From Deltaproteobacteria bacterium HGW-Deltaproteobacteria-15 (lineage in GTDB: Bacteria; Desulfobacterota; DSM-4660; Desulfatiglandales; HGW-15), in NCBI GenBank assembly GCA_002840535.1, contig PHBH01000040.1, positions 1 through 64,000 of the forward strand: a stretch of DNA of 64,000 nucleotides, in the 5' to 3' direction. Below are positions 10,183 through 19,300 of the stretch, in pieces. The notes beneath the pieces were generated by a model. The model had not been told where the DNA came from, searched no databases, and worked only from the letters and a program-made list of their open reading frames with translations. Each line of letters starts with the position of its first letter. The stretch's first letter is position 1. The translations under genes were made by a program, and so were the position numbers.

Positions 10183-10211
10183 TTGACATTATAACTACAC
10201 TTAAGTAGTAT
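10183..10211 (+). promoter_or_regulatory. sigma-70 promoter with overlapping dyad, upstream of the Rrf2 gene
   Basis: TTGACA (10183-10188) is separated by exactly 17 bases from TAGTAT (10206-10211). A palindrome ACTTAAGT (10199-10206), flanked by ACTAC/AGTAG, fills the spacer. An operator between -35 and -10 fits autorepression by an Rrf2 protein. Transcription would begin near 10218, so the mRNA is almost leaderless if translation starts at 10222. Confidence 0.65.
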
Positions 10212-10221
10212 GAATAAACTT

Positions 10222-10668
10222 ATGAAACTCTCAACTCGTGGAAGATACGGCACTCGGCTGATGGTGGAACTTGCCAGGAATTACGGCAAAGGTCCTACCA
10301 GCATCGCCGAGATTTCGCGAAAGCAGGATATTCCGATAAAATATCTTGAACAACTTATCATACCCCTGAAAAAGGCGGATCTGGTCACGAGCGCAAGAGG
10401 TCCGAAGGGCGGGCACATGCTTTCGATGCCCCCGGAGAAGATCAATCTTTGGGATATTCTGGTCCTGCTTGAGTCCAAGTCTTCCCTTGTGGATTGCCTG
10501 CTGGACCGAAGCGTCTGCTCCCATACCGCCACCTGTCCGGTACGCCCGGTTTGGGGCCGAGCCCTCAAGGCCCTCGTACAGATTTTTAGGTCGACCACTC
10601 TTCGGGATGTTTCGGAATTCCAACCCCAATTCGAAGGTGAACTTCTTCCCTGCAATGAAGATAACTGA
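10222..10668 (+). CDS. Rrf2/IscR family transcriptional regulator
   Basis: About 148 residues beginning with the classic MKLSTRGRYGTRLMVELA. It has a winged helix-turn-helix (SIAEISRKQDIPIKYLEQLI, with wing SARGPKGGHML) and three cysteines in CLLDRSVCSHTATC (spacing C-x6-C-x5-C), the Fe-S ligand pattern of IscR, NsrR and RsrR-type proteins. It probably senses Fe-S status, nitric oxide or redox. An ATG at 10210 is in frame but overlaps the promoter -10 hexamer, so 10222 is favoured. No isc or suf genes are next to it; its 3' end overlaps a metallo-hydrolase gene by 14 bases, so that hydrolase is the likely co-transcribed target. Confidence 0.9.
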   Translation: MKLSTRGRYGTRLMVELARNYGKGPTSIAEISRKQDIPIKYLEQLIIPLKKADLVTSARGPKGGHMLSMPPEKINLWDILVLLESKSSLVDCLLDRSVCSHTATCPVRPVWGRALKALVQIFRSTTLRDVSEFQPQFEGELLPCNEDN

Positions 10669-11314
10669 AGACCTGCATGCCTTTCTTTGGACAGACCCTT
10701 CCACGAACAACGCAAATACCTATCTCATCAGCAGGCCAAAGAAGATCCTTATCGATCCCGGCCACGCCCACCTTTTCGGGGTTGTGGAGCAACAACTCAA
10801 TACGCTGGGTCTTTCTCCGTCCGATATCGATCTGGTCATCATCACTCATGGACATCCGGATCACACCGAAGCGTTGCGCTTTTTCTCCGGGTCCTCCACA
10901 CTGGCGGCCTTTCCGGCCCGTGAATTTGAATTTTTCCGGGCTGAAGCGGCTCAATATGGCGCCATGTTCGGCCTGGAGAACTTTCAGCCCGAGATTTTTC
11001 TGCAGGAAGGCAGGTTGGAGGTAGGGGACCTCGTTCTTGAAGTGTACTCTGCGCCCGGCCATTCCCCGGGATCCATTTGCCTGTATTGGCCGGAGAAGCG
11101 CGCCCTCTTCACCGGTGATGTGCTGTTCAAACAGGGAATAGGCAGAACCGATCTGCCGGGAGGAAATGGGGAAGACCTCAAGGAGAGCATTCTCAGGCTT
11201 GCGCAGCTGGATGTGGAATACACACTTCCAGGACATGGGGAGATTGTCAGCGGACGTGAAGCTGTTAGAAGGAATTTTGAAGAGATCGAGAAATTCTGGT
11301 TTGGAGCTCTATGA
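10655..11314 (+). CDS. MBL-fold metallo-hydrolase (glyoxalase II-like)
   Basis: A 219-residue metallo-beta-lactamase-fold hydrolase with the complete metal-binding set: THGHPDH (HxHxDH), a His in APGHSPGS, the bridging Asp in FTGDVLF and a His in LPGHGE. The layout and length resemble glyoxalase II and other small thioester or persulfide hydrolases; the substrate is unknown. The ORF is open upstream to 10469, but that part is out-of-frame overlap with the Rrf2 gene and does not match the family, so the ATG at 10655 is used. It overlaps the next gene, the LysR regulator, by four bases (ATGA). Confidence 0.88.
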   Translation: MKITEDLHAFLWTDPSTNNANTYLISRPKKILIDPGHAHLFGVVEQQLNTLGLSPSDIDLVIITHGHPDHTEALRFFSGSSTLAAFPAREFEFFRAEAAQYGAMFGLENFQPEIFLQEGRLEVGDLVLEVYSAPGHSPGSICLYWPEKRALFTGDVLFKQGIGRTDLPGGNGEDLKESILRLAQLDVEYTLPGHGEIVSGREAVRRNFEEIEKFWFGAL

Positions 11315-12348
11315 AGAGGCCAGGAGACGCGAAAACCGGGAGACTGGAAGGCAGGGAAACCCGGATCAATGGCACGGGGAGCCGGAAGCAGAGGAAGAAA
11401 TCCGTCACTTCCAAGCCGCCTTCGGTCGATTTTGACTTGCGGCAGCTCGAGATCTTCAGCAGGGTGGTTGAGCTCGAGAGCTTTTCAAAGGCTGCCGACG
11501 CGGTCTTTCTCGCCCAGGCTTCCGTGAGCGAGAGGGTAGCGGTACTGGAAGAGCTGGTTGGCGCAAGACTCCTGGACCGCATGGGGAGACGTGTTGTCCC
11601 CACGAGCGCGGGGCAGCTCCTTTACAAACATGCCATGACCCTGCTCAGGATGAAAAGAGCGGCCTGCATGGAGATGCAGGATTATCTCGGTGCACAGGCA
11701 GGTGAAGTGGCGATCGGTTGCAGCACGATCCCGGGAGAATATATCCTTCCCGGTGTGATAGGACGCTTCTGCAAAGAGCACCCGCTTGTGAAGGTGGTCC
11801 AGACAATTGCCGCCTCCGCCGAGATCGAGTCCCGAGTCCTTGAAGGCCGGCTGGAGTTCGGCGTGATCGGCGCCAGAACCTCGAACACCTTCTTTGAGAC
11901 CCACGAACTCTGGATGGACGAATTGCTCCTTGCGGTTCCAGTGAATCACCGCTGGGCCGGCAGAAGCGGCATCTCCCTGGATGAACTGGCCCCGGAACCC
12001 TATGTGTCCAGGGCTGCCGGGTCAGGCACCCTGAAGATCATCGAGGAGCATCTCCATTCACGGGGAGTTAAAGGGATAGACTCTTTAAACGTCATCGCCC
12101 GGTTTGGAACATCGACCGCAGTAAAGGAAGCTGTAAAGGCCGGACTGGGGGTTTCCCTTCTCTCCTCAAGGGCAATGCAGACAGAGATCAATGCAGGCAT
12201 TCTGGTTGGCCTGAAGCTGCAAGAGATCCCGTTATTCAGGCGGTTCTGCCTGATCAGAGACAAGCGGAGGAGCATCTCTCCCTTGTGCGGTCGGCTGATC
12301 GATTTTCTCATGAATGCGGCCGAGGAAGACGGCGGTACACGGGAATAA
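11311..12348 (+). CDS. LysR family regulator, selenium-metabolism-associated type
   Basis: A 345-residue LysR-type regulator. A basic ~40-residue N-terminal extension precedes the winged helix (DLRQLEIFSRVVELESFSKA to LLDRMGRRVVPTSAG); an effector-binding domain of the LysR substrate-binding fold follows from about residue 130. It stands directly upstream of selD and yedF, matching the context of a LysR subfamily known to co-occur with selenocysteine genes; the subfamily assignment is inferred from neighbourhood and overall resemblance. Its start overlaps the upstream hydrolase stop (ATGA), so it may be the third gene of the Rrf2-hydrolase-LysR unit. The unusual basic N-terminus may mean that translation really starts nearer residue 40, but no good start codon is present there. 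Confidence 0.85.
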   Translation: MKRPGDAKTGRLEGRETRINGTGSRKQRKKSVTSKPPSVDFDLRQLEIFSRVVELESFSKAADAVFLAQASVSERVAVLEELVGARLLDRMGRRVVPTSAGQLLYKHAMTLLRMKRAACMEMQDYLGAQAGEVAIGCSTIPGEYILPGVIGRFCKEHPLVKVVQTIAASAEIESRVLEGRLEFGVIGARTSNTFFETHELWMDELLLAVPVNHRWAGRSGISLDELAPEPYVSRAAGSGTLKIIEEHLHSRGVKGIDSLNVIARFGTSTAVKEAVKAGLGVSLLSSRAMQTEINAGILVGLKLQEIPLFRRFCLIRDKRRSISPLCGRLIDFLMNAAEEDGGTRE

Positions 12349-12628
12349 ATGGAATAATGGAATTTTGGTAACACCTTAGCTCTATGAGACATCCGGTTGA
12401 GTGAGGTTGGGCATGGGGGTCTTTTTTCAAATGTTCCACGGCTCCTTGTCCAGAAAACCTCCTTTTCAAGTCCCGTCAAAATCCCCGCTGTTATCGGAAT
12501 CACCCCTGCCAAGCCTTTTCGGATATCGACAATTCCAATTGGACACGAACGTACGCGTGCGGTACATCTGTTGAAGACGGGAGTGAGGAGAAAGAAGTAA
12601 ATGATCTCTCTATACGAGGAGCGCGACC
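12349..12628. other. intergenic region upstream of selD
   Basis: 280 bases between the LysR gene and selD. A 67-codon frame (12397-12600) has no recognised similarity and no good ribosome-binding site. GAGGAG at about 12615-12620 serves selD. No promoter was assigned. Confidence 0.4.
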
Positions 12629-13678
12629 ATGGCTGAAAAAACGGGGTACCGGCTGACCGAGAAGGTGAAAGGGGCCGGCTGAGCCTCTAAGCTTGCGCCA
12701 GGGGACCTGGACAAGGCGCTTTGCGGCTTTGTTCTGCCTTCCGACCCCAATCTCATTGTCGGGCTGGACAGGGCGGACGATGCCGGGGTTTACAGAATCA
12801 ACGACGATCTGGCCATTATCCAGACAGTTGATTTCTTTACCCCCATAGTGGACGACCCTTACTGGTTCGGCCAGATCGCTGCTGCGAATGCCATGAGCGA
12901 TGTCTACGCCATGGGCGGCATCCCGAAAACGGCAATGAATCTTGTCGGCTTCCCGTCCAAGGAGATGGATATCTCAGTGCTCCGGCGGATCATAGAAGGG
13001 GGTCTGGACAAGATGCGTGAAGCCGGGGTCGTCCTTGTGGGGGGGCACACAATAGATGATCCCGAGCTGAAATACGGGCTTTCAGTCACAGGGTTCGTTC
13101 GCCCCGATCGCGTGCTCGTCAAGAGGAATCTTCGTCCTGGAGATCGTCTGGTCCTCACGAAGCCGCTTGGAACCGGCATCATAGCCACTGCCATAAAAGG
13201 AAGGCTCGCTTCCATCGACATAGAGGAGAGGGTCACCCGTATGATGGCGACGCTGAATCGCGAAGCTGCCGAGGTCATGGGATTCTTCCCTGTCCATGCC
13301 TGCACGGACATTACGGGTTTCGGATTTCTCGGACACCTTGCGGAGATGGTGGCGGGCTCAGGATGGGGAGTGAGAGTCGATTCGGCGCGTCTCCCCATTT
13401 TGCCGGAGACCGCAGGATACGCAAACATGGGCCTTATCCCGGCAGGGGCTTACCGAAACCGGGAATACAGAAAAGACATGATCGATTTCGCTCCCTCTGT
13501 GGAAAGGGTATTGCAGGACATCCTCTTCGACCCGCAAACCTCCGGAGGACTTCTGATATCCGTGGACGGGGGAAGAGCCGATGAAATGCTCAATGCACTC
13601 GTGGAAAAAGGGGTCGCGAACGCTGCAATCGTTGGGGAAGTGGTTACAGAGCCGAAGGAAAGGATCATGGTGTACTGA
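12629..13678 (+). CDS. selD: selenide, water dikinase, itself a selenoprotein (Sec18 at an in-frame UGA)
   Basis: SelD makes selenophosphate from selenide and ATP, the selenium donor for selenocysteine and selenouridine synthesis. A frame scan that stops at TGA would see only 12848-13678, but the frame is open back to an ATG at 12629, interrupted only by TGA at 12680-12682. Reading that codon as selenocysteine gives KGAGU-ASKLAPGDL, matching the SelD active-site loop where the residue is Cys or Sec followed three residues later by the essential lysine (Lys21 here). The 349-residue product then has normal length. Nucleotide-binding and core motifs include DDAGVY, AANAMSDVYAMGG, GGHTIDDPELKYG and TDITGFGFLGH. 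GAGGAG lies eight bases before the ATG. It is followed by yedF. Confidence 0.95.
12680..12710 (+). promoter_or_regulatory. bacterial SECIS element for selD
   Basis: Just after the UGA codon, CCAGG (12698-12702) and CCTGG (12706-12710) form a hairpin with a GGA tip 23-25 bases from the codon. An alternative outer pairing GCGCC (12695-12699) with GGCGC (12715-12719) brackets it. The distance and the G-containing tip match SelB-binding bacterial SECIS hairpins such as that of fdhF. Confidence 0.7.
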
Positions 13679-13680
13679 AG

Positions 13681-13807
13681 AGTTCAGCGTTCAGGGTTCA
13701 GAGTAGAGAGAATCTTGGTTCAAAGTCAGACAAAGGAGATAATAGGATGAGAATCCTGTATTCCTCTGAAAACTGAACGCTGAAAACTGAACTCTGAAGG
13801 CTGAACG
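13681..13807. repeat. inverted arms of 7-bp phased repeats (TTCAGNG / CNCTGAA type)
   Basis: Between selD and yedF, a left arm of three TTCAG units spaced every 7 bases (13681-13703) faces a right arm of six CTGAANN units, also every 7 bases (13776-13807). The arms are complementary, so the stretch can fold as a hairpin in several registers. It is one of several elements of this design in the window. Confidence 0.75.
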
Positions 13808-13827
13808 TTAGCGCTGAAGGAGAAAAC

Positions 13828-14430
13828 ATGGAAAGCTTTTTGGATTGTCGGGGACTGGCCTGCCCGGCCCCTGTGCTGCAAACAAAGAATGTGATCGACA
13901 GGGAGCATCCCGATCTGGTTGAGGTCAAGGTGGACAATGAAGCGGCAGGGGAGAATGTCTCCCGATTCCTGAACTCACAGGGATTTCACGTCACGGTGGC
14001 CAAGCAGGGCTCGGACATCCGGATAACCGGCCGAAAGGAAGGGAATGCGGCTTCGGAATCCGTCTCTGCCGCGCCAGTACAAAACCTCGGACATAAAAAG
14101 ATCATGGTCATGATCGCTGGAGATCGGTTGGGAAGAGGAGACGATGAACTGGGTCTCAAGCTGATGGCCAGCTTCCTCAAAACGCTGAAGGAAATGGGGC
14201 CGGAACTCTGGAGACTCGTTCTGTTGAACAACGGTGTGAAACTGGCCGTGGAAGGCTCGGAATTTGTAGCCAGCCTCCTTGAATTGAAGGATCAGGGCGT
14301 GGGCGTCTTTGTCTGCGGCACCTGCCTCAACCACTTCGGACTGATGGATCGAAAACGGGTAGGTGAAACGACCAATATGCTGGACATCGTCACCTCCATG
14401 CAGGTTGCGGACCAGGTGATCAATATTTGA
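13828..14430 (+). CDS. yedF: selenium-metabolism protein YedF (TusA domain plus DsrE-like domain)
   Basis: A 200-residue fusion. Residues 1-75 are a TusA/SirA domain with the active-site CRGLACPAPV (CPxP) motif, which carries sulfur or selenium as a persulfide-type adduct. Residues about 93-200 are a DsrE-like domain with GDRLGRGDDELG and the C-terminal Cys in VCGTCLNHFG. This two-domain arrangement, placed next to selD, defines the YedF family of proposed selenium-delivery proteins; its biochemical role is not settled. SD AAGGAG lies shortly before the ATG. The last 11 bases overlap the convergent hybrid kinase gene. Confidence 0.9.
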   Translation: MESFLDCRGLACPAPVLQTKNVIDREHPDLVEVKVDNEAAGENVSRFLNSQGFHVTVAKQGSDIRITGRKEGNAASESVSAAPVQNLGHKKIMVMIAGDRLGRGDDELGLKLMASFLKTLKEMGPELWRLVLLNNGVKLAVEGSEFVASLLELKDQGVGVFVCGTCLNHFGLMDRKRVGETTNMLDIVTSMQVADQVINI

Positions 14431-16369
14431 CGGCTTCTCCGTTCCCGTCTTTATCCAGGACTTCTCGGATAACCCCGAGCAAGCTCCTCAGGTCATAAGG
14501 TTTCTTCACGAATTCTTTGGCTCCGATTTCAAGGAAAGCCTCCGGTGGATCATCCCCGGCATACCCGCTGGCAACAACGACCCTGAGCCGGGGATTTCTG
14601 CGAAGGAGTTCCTGGAGACAACGTTTGCCGCCCATGCCGGGCATGATCAGATCGAGGAGAACGAGGGAGATAGCCTGCCGACTCTTTTCATAGAGTTCCA
14701 CGGCGCTTTCCCCATTCATCGCCCTGATCACCTCGTACCCATGTTTTTCCAGCACCATTTCGATCACATCCAGAATGGTTTTCTCATCGTCTACAATCAT
14801 GATGCGCTCTGAGCCCCGAGGGGGTGGCGCATTCTCTACTATGATTTCCGAGGCTCCGGCTAAGCTCTTGCCCGCCGGCAGATAGACCAGGAAGGTGGCT
14901 CCCTTGCCGGGCTGACTCTCACATAGCACAATCCCTTTATGCTTCCTCACAATGCCGTATACCGTGGCCAACCCGAGTCCGGTACCCTTTCCAACCTCCT
15001 TTGTGGTGAAAAACGGCTCAAAGATGTGCTCCAGCGTTTCGGCATCCATGCCGCGGCCGGTATCCGTGACCCTCAGCAAAACATAATTCCCCGCCGCACA
15101 ATCCGGGAACATTCTGCAGAAAGATTCATTCAAGGCCACGTTGTCGGTCTGTATCGTGAGCTTTCCCTGTTCCGGCATGGCATCGCGGGCGTTGATGGCA
15201 AGATTCATCAGCACCTGTTCCACTTGAGCCGGGTCGGCCTCAACTACCCAGAGCCCCTTTTTGAGATCCAGCTCAATATCGATCATCCTGGGGATCGTTC
15301 TTCGCAGCAGGTTTTCAACCTGCCTGACCTCCCGGTTCAAATCCAGCTGTCTCGGCCTGCTCTCCGTTTTTCTGCCGAAGGTGAGCAGCTGCTGAGTCAG
15401 TTCCCTCGCCCTCTGAGCTGCCGTCTCCACCTTTCTGAGTTTGGCATAATCAGGGTCCCCGGTTTGCCGCTCCATGATCAGCATCTCCGTATAACCCATG
15501 ATCGCTTGAAGCAGGTTGTTGAAATCATGAGCGACCCCTCCGGCCAGGGTCCCTATCGCTTCAAGCCTCTGAGAGTGAGAGAGGTTTTGTTCCAGCCTTT
15601 GCCGCTCTTTTTCACCAAGCCGGATTTCCGTAATATCCTGGCTGAATACCGCCAGGCAGGTCACGCCATTGAGCGCATCCTTGACGGGATTGATGATCGT
15701 GTCCAGGATTCTCCCGTTCACCTGTTCCTCAAACCGCACGGCGGCTCGGGTATGGATCGCCTCCATTCCCTTTTGTTTCCGGTTTTCCTGGATCTCCTCC
15801 GGAGCGAGAAGGGAGGTATTCAAGCCCTCAAGCTCTTTCGGGCTTTTCCCCAGTTGACTGGCCACCTGCCGATTTGCCGCAAGAATGTGACCTTTGGGAT
15901 CGACGAGCAGCGCAGCCGAAGGGTAGGCGTCCAGGAGGGAGCGAACCGTGTTCTCGCTCTGTCTCAACTTTTCCTCGGCCAGGAATTTCTCCTGCTTCAG
16001 GCGGATGGTATCGAAGATCCTCTCCAGCATATTCAGCAACTCTGCCGGCCGGATCGGTTTCTGAAGATACTGGAAAGCACCCTGCTCCAAAGCCGCCAGG
16101 GCGGTGTTGAGGTCCGCGAAAGCGGTCATCATTGCGCAAATACAATCCTCGTGAACCTGTCTGAGATTCCCGAGGAGACTGGTGCCGGGGCCATCTGGGA
16201 GTTTGATGTCCAGCAGGGCAGCCATGGGCCTGGACTCCACCGCCAATTTCAAGGCTTCCGAGCAGGTGCCTGCGCTCAGAATCTGGTATCCATGATCCTC
16301 TAGAATATCCTTCAGGTTATCCCTGAACCCTACGTCGTCATCCACCACCAGAATCGTTCGTGTTTCCAT
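14420..16369 (-). CDS. hybrid sensor histidine kinase: REC-PAS-HisKA-HATPase-REC
   Basis: About 649 residues: an N-terminal receiver (phospho-Asp in LLDIKLPDGPG), a PAS domain (about 140-255), a HisKA helix with the phospho-His in LAGGVAHDFNNLL, a HATPase domain with NARDAMPEQGK, TGRGMD and KGTGLGLATVYG, and a C-terminal receiver (LVLLDLIMPGMGG, near residues 520-645). No membrane segment, so it is a cytoplasmic phosphorelay kinase receiving input from another kinase or its own PAS. The C-terminal receiver is closely similar to the stand-alone receiver at 21048-21446. A TTG six bases earlier is also possible. It follows the large kinase gene by 26 bases and is probably co-transcribed with it. 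Confidence 0.93.
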   Translation of the reverse strand: METRTILVVDDDVGFRDNLKDILEDHGYQILSAGTCSEALKLAVESRPMAALLDIKLPDGPGTSLLGNLRQVHEDCICAMMTAFADLNTALAALEQGAFQYLQKPIRPAELLNMLERIFDTIRLKQEKFLAEEKLRQSENTVRSLLDAYPSAALLVDPKGHILAANRQVASQLGKSPKELEGLNTSLLAPEEIQENRKQKGMEAIHTRAAVRFEEQVNGRILDTIINPVKDALNGVTCLAVFSQDITEIRLGEKERQRLEQNLSHSQRLEAIGTLAGGVAHDFNNLLQAIMGYTEMLIMERQTGDPDYAKLRKVETAAQRARELTQQLLTFGRKTESRPRQLDLNREVRQVENLLRRTIPRMIDIELDLKKGLWVVEADPAQVEQVLMNLAINARDAMPEQGKLTIQTDNVALNESFCRMFPDCAAGNYVLLRVTDTGRGMDAETLEHIFEPFFTTKEVGKGTGLGLATVYGIVRKHKGIVLCESQPGKGATFLVYLPAGKSLAGASEIIVENAPPPRGSERIMIVDDEKTILDVIEMVLEKHGYEVIRAMNGESAVELYEKSRQAISLVLLDLIMPGMGGKRCLQELLRRNPRLRVVVASGYAGDDPPEAFLEIGAKEFVKKPYDLRSLLGVIREVLDKDGNGEAVKY

Positions 16370-16395
16370 AGTCAACTCTCTCTTTGTCCTTCTTG

Positions 16396-19300
16396 TCAGG
16401 ATCCTCTTTCACGAACCGGCATCCACAGGGTCACCTTCGTACCTCCATGAAGTTCGCTCTCCAGACTGAGGGTGCCGTCATGCTCTTCCACAATCTTTTT
16501 CACAATGGACAAGCCGAGTCCGGTCCCCCGCGCCTTTGTGGTAAACAGGGGTTCAGAGGCCCTTCTGACCGTCTCCTCGTCCATTCCTATGCCGTTATCC
16601 TCCACCTGGATCACGACTCCGCCTTCTGCACGGGCAGTCCTGACCCATATCTTCGGTTCATACTCCCTTTTCTCTTCCTCCGCCTTTCTTGTCATATCGC
16701 GCACCGCATGGACAGCGTTGTCGAGAAGATTGGTGATCACCCGGCTCATCTTTCCCCCATCAAAGAAGACCTTCGGGAGATCATTGGAAAACACACTGGT
16801 CAGCTGAATTCCCACCGTTCCCCTGGCCTCTGCCAGTTGCTTTTCGAGCCAAGGAGTGATCTCCCCTTCGATCATTTCAGAACTGCTGCCGCGGGTGTAT
16901 TCCAGAAGCTCCCCCACGATCTCGTCACAGATATCTACCTGCATCTCGATCCTGTCCAGGTGCTTCTGGATCTTCTGATCTCCATCCTTGATTCTCTCGT
17001 GAAGATAGAAAGCCGAGGATCGAATCACCCCGAGCGGATTGCGCAACTCATGGCTGACCGTTGCCGTTAGCTGCCCCAAAACGGAGAGCCTTTCCCGTTT
17101 GACCAGTTGCTCTTGAGCAGCCTCCAGTTCCTTTGTCCGATCCCGGACCAACTCCTCCAGATGATCCCGGTGTTTGGACAATTCCTCTTCCGCCCGTCTG
17201 CGGTCGGCTATGAACCGGGCCTGCTGAACGTTCTGGTAAGCGGAGGTGGAAAGCTGAGTGGTTATGGCAAAAAGGACATGGGCCACTCTCTCGAATTGCT
17301 TCTGCGGCATAACGGGCACCTTGCGGTACGCGGCCCTGAACGGTTCCTCGTCTGCACCGATTTCGCGTCCGTACTCCATTATTGTTTCTTCATCCTGGGC
17401 TTCATTGCGAACCTGTCCGACCAAAAAATTGGCGATGTGGCGTCCACCAACCGTGATGGTGGCGCCGGCGTTCCACAGCCCTGCACTCAGACACAGCTGA
17501 ATGTCAGGTCCGTTGAGATGGTGTTTTCCGATCATCGCATGCGAGTGCATGCAGTTTTGGACACCCTTGGCGGTCTTGCGGACGATCTCTTCACAGAACA
17601 GGGAGAAGTTGCTCGGCCGCGTGATGGGGGTGCCGTCCGGGTTTGTGATCAGCGCAGCAACGCTGCAGGCTTGAGCAAACAAGTCCTGGAGGCGCTGCAT
17701 GTCGGACACATTGAATAAATGCTCAAATGCAATATTCTCAGCGGAGTCCAGCGGCTGGGTCAGCGCCACGACGCGCTTTTCGAGCGCTTCTTCGGCAAGC
17801 TTGCGCTCTGTGATGTCAAGGATAATGCCCTCGTGATTTATTGCCCGCCCATGGGCGTCCCGCACAATCATCGTGCGGTCATCCACCCAGCGACTCTTCC
17901 CTTCCTTTGTGACGAGACGATATTCCATCTGAAAATGGACATCGCCGCGCTTATCATGCTTTCGTACCTCACTTCCAAGCCATGTTCGATCTTCCGGGTG
18001 TATCATCGAGATGAAGGGAACCTTGCCGGAGAGAAGTTCTTCGGGTGTATAGCCGAACTGTGACACGTTCCTGGATACGAATTCAACCGGAAAACCTCTG
18101 TCCGCGCTCAAGCGAATAAGAACCGCCGGGCTGTTTTCAAGAACCATGATGGCTTTTTGTAATTCCTCATGGGCTCGCTTGCGTTCCGTCACGTCCTGCA
18201 GAAAAGTCAGCTGGCGACCGCTTTGGGACATGAATGTCGCGCTGACTTCAACATCGATGATGCTCCCGTCTTTCCGGCGAATTCGGGTCTCGAAACGATC
18301 CGAACCGGATTCCTCGATTCGTTGAAGATGCTTTCGGACTCCCTCCCGACTTTCCATTGCTTCGAAATCGGGAACGGACATCCTGAGCAGTTCATCCCTG
18401 CTGTAACCGAGCATCCGGCAAAAGGCCTCGTTGACATCCAGAAGTCGACCGGTCCGGTCGATGATGTGGAAGCCATCCATGGAGGTGGTCGTAATCAGGC
18501 GGTATTGTTCCGCGCTTTCCCGCAATGCCTCTTCCGCTTTTTTGCGCTCGGTTATATCGTGTATGGTCGAGCGAACCCCCGTAATCCGTCCTTCACCGTC
18601 TCTGACAATTTTATCCTCGATGAGAACGGGTACGACCGTCCCGTCTTTTCTCCTGTAAGCCCTTTCCAGTTCCTTGCTTGGAGGCTCAATGCCGGCGAGT
18701 TTCGCCTTGATGAGTTCTCGGGCCGCTTCCCTTTCCACCACGAAATCCCACACAGGACGGTCTAACATCTCCTCGGCAGTATAGCCGAGGATTTCAAGAA
18801 ACCTCCTGTTCACGCGTGTGATTCGCCCCTCTTCGTCATAGAGGGTGTACCCAATCGGCGCCTCGTCATAGAGATCTCTGTAGTTTTCGGCACTCTGTCG
18901 CAAGATCCTGTTGAACTGTTCTGCGCTCTCCTGCAGCGCCTGTTCAGCTTCCAGGCTCTGAGTCGTCTCAACCCTTGCCGGCAAGGGTTGCGCTATCTTT
19001 GCACCTGTCGGGTGCGCGGTCCGCCCATAGAGCTTTTGCGGCAGATGGAATTGTCCTGAAAAATCATCACTGCCCAATTCAAAACTGAACTCTGCAAGAT
19101 CATCCTGCAACCCTGCTAAAGCGGTCCTGCAACGTTCCAGGTCCGCTTTCAATCCATAGGCCGACTGATAACGGTCCTCGGCATTTTTGGCCAGGAGTCT
19201 CATGATCATGTCGGAGACAATGCGAGGCACACGCGGATTCAGATCCATGGCGGGCCGCGGCACCTTGGCCAGGTGGGCGTGCACCAGGGCCAGGGGGTCG

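Noticed and set aside
12397..12600. 67-codon ORF between the LysR gene and selD
   Set aside because: No family resemblance and no convincing ribosome-binding site; length compatible with chance.
14939..16303. 454-codon plus-strand ORF
   Set aside because: Lies opposite the hybrid kinase 14420-16369, whose domains are unmistakable.
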